This document shows positions 62,077 through 64,000 of a stretch of 64,000 nucleotides of DNA, in pieces (the stretch's first letter is position 1; every line of letters begins with the position of its first letter). Both the position numbers and the translations under genes were made by a program. This DNA comes from CAVWCW01 sp963753615. Lineage in GTDB: Bacteria; Pseudomonadota; Gammaproteobacteria; Chromatiales; Chromatiaceae. The stretch is taken from assembly GCA_963753615.1 (NCBI GenBank), contig CAVWCW010000024.1, forward strand, positions 26,766 through 90,765, read 5' to 3'. The notes beneath the pieces were generated by a model. It worked only from the letters and a program-made list of their open reading frames with translations, made no database searches and was not told the DNA's origin.

Positions 62077-63048
62077 CTAACACCCCGCCAGACAATGCCC
62101 CCGGGCATCGAATTCCATGGTGCGCCCGCTCAAGGGCAGGTGCACGGGCACTTTGCTGGTCTGGATGAAGGTCTCGGTGCGGGTGCCGGGGATGGGCTTG
62201 CCGCCGGCGGTGGCCGCCTCGTTGGCATGGGAGGCGATGACGGCGGCCGGCCGGATCAGCTCGTTGACCACGAAGGCGGCTTCCTCGGGGCCGGTGGTGA
62301 AGGTATCGCCGATATTGATCACCGCCAGCCGGGCCCGGTAGTGGCGGCGCACCACCGTATCCTGCTCGGCGGTGATGCCGGTATCGCCGGACAGGTAGAC
62401 CACCAAGCCATTGGAGAAGGTCAGCACATAGCCGGTAGGGGGGCCTGCATAAGCGGTAAGGCCGGCGGCATCCAGCATCGTCCCGAGCTCGCCGCCGATC
62501 AGGGCCCCGGCGACGCCGTTGGAATGCACCGCGGGGACGGTGGTTACGCGCACCCCGCCAACCTGGCGCGAGCCGCCGAAGCGCACCAGCTGAGCCGCCG
62601 CCGGGTCGCCCCCGAGGGCCTTGAGCTTGGCGGCGAAGAACTTCGGCATCTCGCTGCCGGTGACGATCTTGGCCCCCTTGGCGAGGGCAATCTGTGCGCT
62701 GGTGGTATCGAGAGCGGGCTTCAAGGCAAACTCCGGCTCGGCGCAGCTGCCCGCATTGACGAAGGCCAGGTGGCGGTCGCCCACGTGGTCGCCGTGCAGG
62801 TGGCTCACCAGCACCGCGTCGATATCGCCGAGCCTGGGGTCGTCGGCGCCAGCCAAGGTACGGCCGGCGTCGTACAGCAATCGGGTCCCGTCCGGGTCCT
62901 CCAGGATCAGGGCGCGGTCGTAGCGGCAGAACTCTCCGTCGTGGCTGCCGAGCGGGGTGATCTTTACCGTCTCCGCAGGGGCCGCCTGGGTTGCCGCCAA
63001 CACCAGGGCGGCCGCCAGGCCCAGGTTCACCGATAATTTCGTCGCCAT
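62077..63048 (-). CDS. Exported metallo-beta-lactamase-fold hydrolase
   Basis: This 323-residue protein has a signal peptide (about 1-26, ending APAET) and an MBL domain with the zinc motif SHLHGDHVGDRHL. Further ligand regions are VPAVHSNG, YLSGDTGITAEQD and ASHANEAATAGG. It resembles the UlaG-like group of metal-dependent hydrolases. The start at 63048 follows GGAGGCTGG. It lies between the exonuclease gene and yceI on the minus strand. The substrate is unknown. Confidence 0.9.
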   Translation of the reverse strand: MATKLSVNLGLAAALVLAATQAAPAETVKITPLGSHDGEFCRYDRALILEDPDGTRLLYDAGRTLAGADDPRLGDIDAVLVSHLHGDHVGDRHLAFVNAGSCAEPEFALKPALDTTSAQIALAKGAKIVTGSEMPKFFAAKLKALGGDPAAAQLVRFGGSRQVGGVRVTTVPAVHSNGVAGALIGGELGTMLDAAGLTAYAGPPTGYVLTFSNGLVVYLSGDTGITAEQDTVVRRHYRARLAVINIGDTFTTGPEEAAFVVNELIRPAAVIASHANEAATAGGKPIPGTRTETFIQTSKVPVHLPLSGRTMEFDARGHCLAGC

Positions 63049-63061
63049 CCAGCCTCCTCCT

Positions 63062-63610
63062 CTACTCCGGTTGCAGCCCCAAATCGAAACGCACCTTGAC
63101 CTCCAGGGCGATGGGCTCGGGAGCAGCCCATTCGCCGCTGCCAATGCCGAAGGCGCTGCGGTCGAGCACCAGTTCGCCGCTCAAGCGGGCGCCGGCCGGG
63201 CCGGTATTCCAGACGAGTTCCAGCGGCAGCGGACGACTCAGCCCCTTGAGGCTCAGCTCGCCGGCGGCCCGGTAGCGGCCGGGTCCGAGGGGCTGGATGT
63301 CGTCGGCTCGGTAGCGGGCCTCGGGGTGGCCGGCGAAGTCGAACCATTCCGGCTCGGCCAGGGCGGCGTCTACGTCCGCCAGTTCGGTGGCCAGGCTGGG
63401 CACCTCCACACGCACCTCGAGCGAGGTGGGGACCCCGGTCCCGGGGTCGGCTTGCAGGCGCACGCTGAAGCGGCGGAACTCGCCGGGCACCGGACTGCCC
63501 TCCCAGCGGGCCTCGAAGGCGAGCCGGCCCTGCCCCGGATCGCTGAGCCAGGATTGGGCCCAGGCCAACCCCGGCAGGCACAGCCAGACGGCCAGCAGCC
63601 AGCCCCTCAC
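63062..63610 (-). CDS. YceI family periplasmic protein
   Basis: This 182-residue protein has a signal peptide (from a GTG at 63610, WLLAVWLCLPGLAWAQS) and a YceI lipocalin-like barrel. The conserved late region includes PEWFDFAGHPEARYRADDIQ, ELSLKGLSRPLPLEL and DRSAFGIGSGEW. YceI proteins bind polyisoprenoids and are often encoded beside cytochrome b561. The GTG overlaps the stop of the b561 gene (GTGA), which decides the start; a longer frame exists but has no signal peptide. Confidence 0.9.
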   Translation of the reverse strand: MRGWLLAVWLCLPGLAWAQSWLSDPGQGRLAFEARWEGSPVPGEFRRFSVRLQADPGTGVPTSLEVRVEVPSLATELADVDAALAEPEWFDFAGHPEARYRADDIQPLGPGRYRAAGELSLKGLSRPLPLELVWNTGPAGARLSGELVLDRSAFGIGSGEWAAPEPIALEVKVRFDLGLQPE

Positions 63611-64000
63611 CGCCAGCTCCCCCAGGCCGGAAGCATGCGCCGCAGCACCCGGTCGCGGCGCCGAAAATGATGGTCGAGGGCGGTGCCGATATGCGCCAAC
63701 AACAACCCGGCCAAACACCAGAAGCCGATCAGGTGCAGCAGCTCCAGGTTCGCCTGCAGGGCCTTGTCGGGGCCGACCAAATGCGGCAGCGGAAACAGCC
63801 CGAACACGCGGAACGGAAACTTGGCCGCCGAGTTGATCAACCAGCCACTGAGCGGCATCAGCAGCAACAGCAAGTAGACCAGCCCATGCAGCGCCGCGGC
63901 GGCCCGCCGCTGCCAGCCTGGCAGCTCCTGGTCCGGGGGCGGCGGCCGCAGCCAGCGCCAGAACAGGCGAAAGAGCGCCAGCCCCAGGGTCAGGATGCCC
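63607..64000 (-). CDS. Cytochrome b561 family protein (partial, N-terminus outside the window)
   Basis: The last 130 residues of a four-helix cytochrome b561 are present and run off the end of the window. Visible parts are RRAAAALHGLVYLLLLLMPL with a haem histidine, GWLINSAAKFPFRVFGLFPL and LELLHLIGFWCLAGLLLAHI with two more candidate histidines. It ends KRRDR-type basic residues and LPAWGSWR. The family passes electrons between quinol and periplasmic acceptors. It is co-transcribed with yceI. Confidence 0.9.
   Translation of the reverse strand, partial: GILTLGLALFRLFWRWLRPPPPDQELPGWQRRAAAALHGLVYLLLLLMPLSGWLINSAAKFPFRVFGLFPLPHLVGPDKALQANLELLHLIGFWCLAGLLLAHIGTALDHHFRRRDRVLRRMLPAWGSWR

Noticed and set aside
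61495..63036. A 513-codon plus-strand reading frame opposite the exonuclease and MBL genes
   Set aside because: It is antisense to two genes with intact catalytic motifs and crosses their boundary. Its composition is typical of a GC shadow.

Overview
The window looks like a chromosomal segment of a high-GC gammaproteobacterium. Two gene-order blocks match Pseudomonas and relatives: pilG-pilH-pilI-pilJ-chpA / gshB-tonB-yqgE-ruvX-pyrR-pyrB-pyrC'-pilU-pilT-yggS-proC-yggT-yggU, and pyrE / slmA / argB-algC-coaBC / radC. Gammaproteobacterial markers (SlmA, ErpA, the PilT/PilU pair, the Pil-Chp chemotaxis system) support this. I cannot name a genus; an order such as Chromatiales is possible but is only inference. 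No tRNA, rRNA, CRISPR array, insertion sequence or prophage was recognised.

Layout. 1-8626 (minus): Pil-Chp twitching chemotaxis (PilG, PilH, PilI, PilJ, ChpA; no PilK). 9259-17011 (plus): glutathione synthetase, an ApbE flavin transferase lipoprotein, TonB-like protein, YqgE, RuvX, then a pyrimidine block (PyrR, PyrB, an apparently non-catalytic PyrC', a PyrK-type electron-transfer protein). 17134-19360 (minus): pilus retraction ATPases PilU and PilT. 19486-22589 (plus): YggS, ProC, YggT, YggU, DUF4426. 22628-24852 (minus): TauE/SafE-type membrane protein and AmpG. 24957-26924 (plus): PyrE and a DUF4124 protein. 27155-32546 (minus): SlmA, ArgB, a membrane-anchored AlgC, CoaBC. 32688-36726: RadC (plus), then ErpA, ArgC, a second A-type Fe-S carrier, a DUF5063-like protein and rubredoxin (minus), with two good terminators, a promoter overlapping an IscR-like site, and a candidate small RNA. 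36862-41648 (plus): ThiD, ThiE, HemL, a DedA-PAP2-LssY fusion. 41992-45945 (minus): a three-subunit HcnABC-like flavin dehydrogenase with an ornithine-cyclodeaminase-family enzyme. 46200-49535: glycosyltransferase remnant, DgkA, citrate synthase, a methyltransferase and a small protein with a polylysine tail. 49878-54122 (plus): MacA/MacB-type efflux system with two permeases. 54248-57843: outer-membrane protein (plus), then DUF99, an MtnA-like fragment, slipin and NfeD (minus). 58048-60371 (plus): a CHAD-domain protein translationally coupled to a lone ParA ATPase, the best candidate here for an undescribed system (possibly polyphosphate-granule positioning). 60550-64000: OB-fold protein (plus), then 3'-5' exonuclease, metallo-beta-lactamase-fold protein, YceI and cytochrome b561 (minus, running off the end).

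Data quality. At least ten apparent frameshifts (chpA, argC, hemL, the cyclodeaminase gene, gltA, slipin gene, glycosyltransferase remnant) are each mended by deleting one base. Such uniform single-base insertions in housekeeping genes suggest sequencing error, so the affected genes are annotated over their full span.
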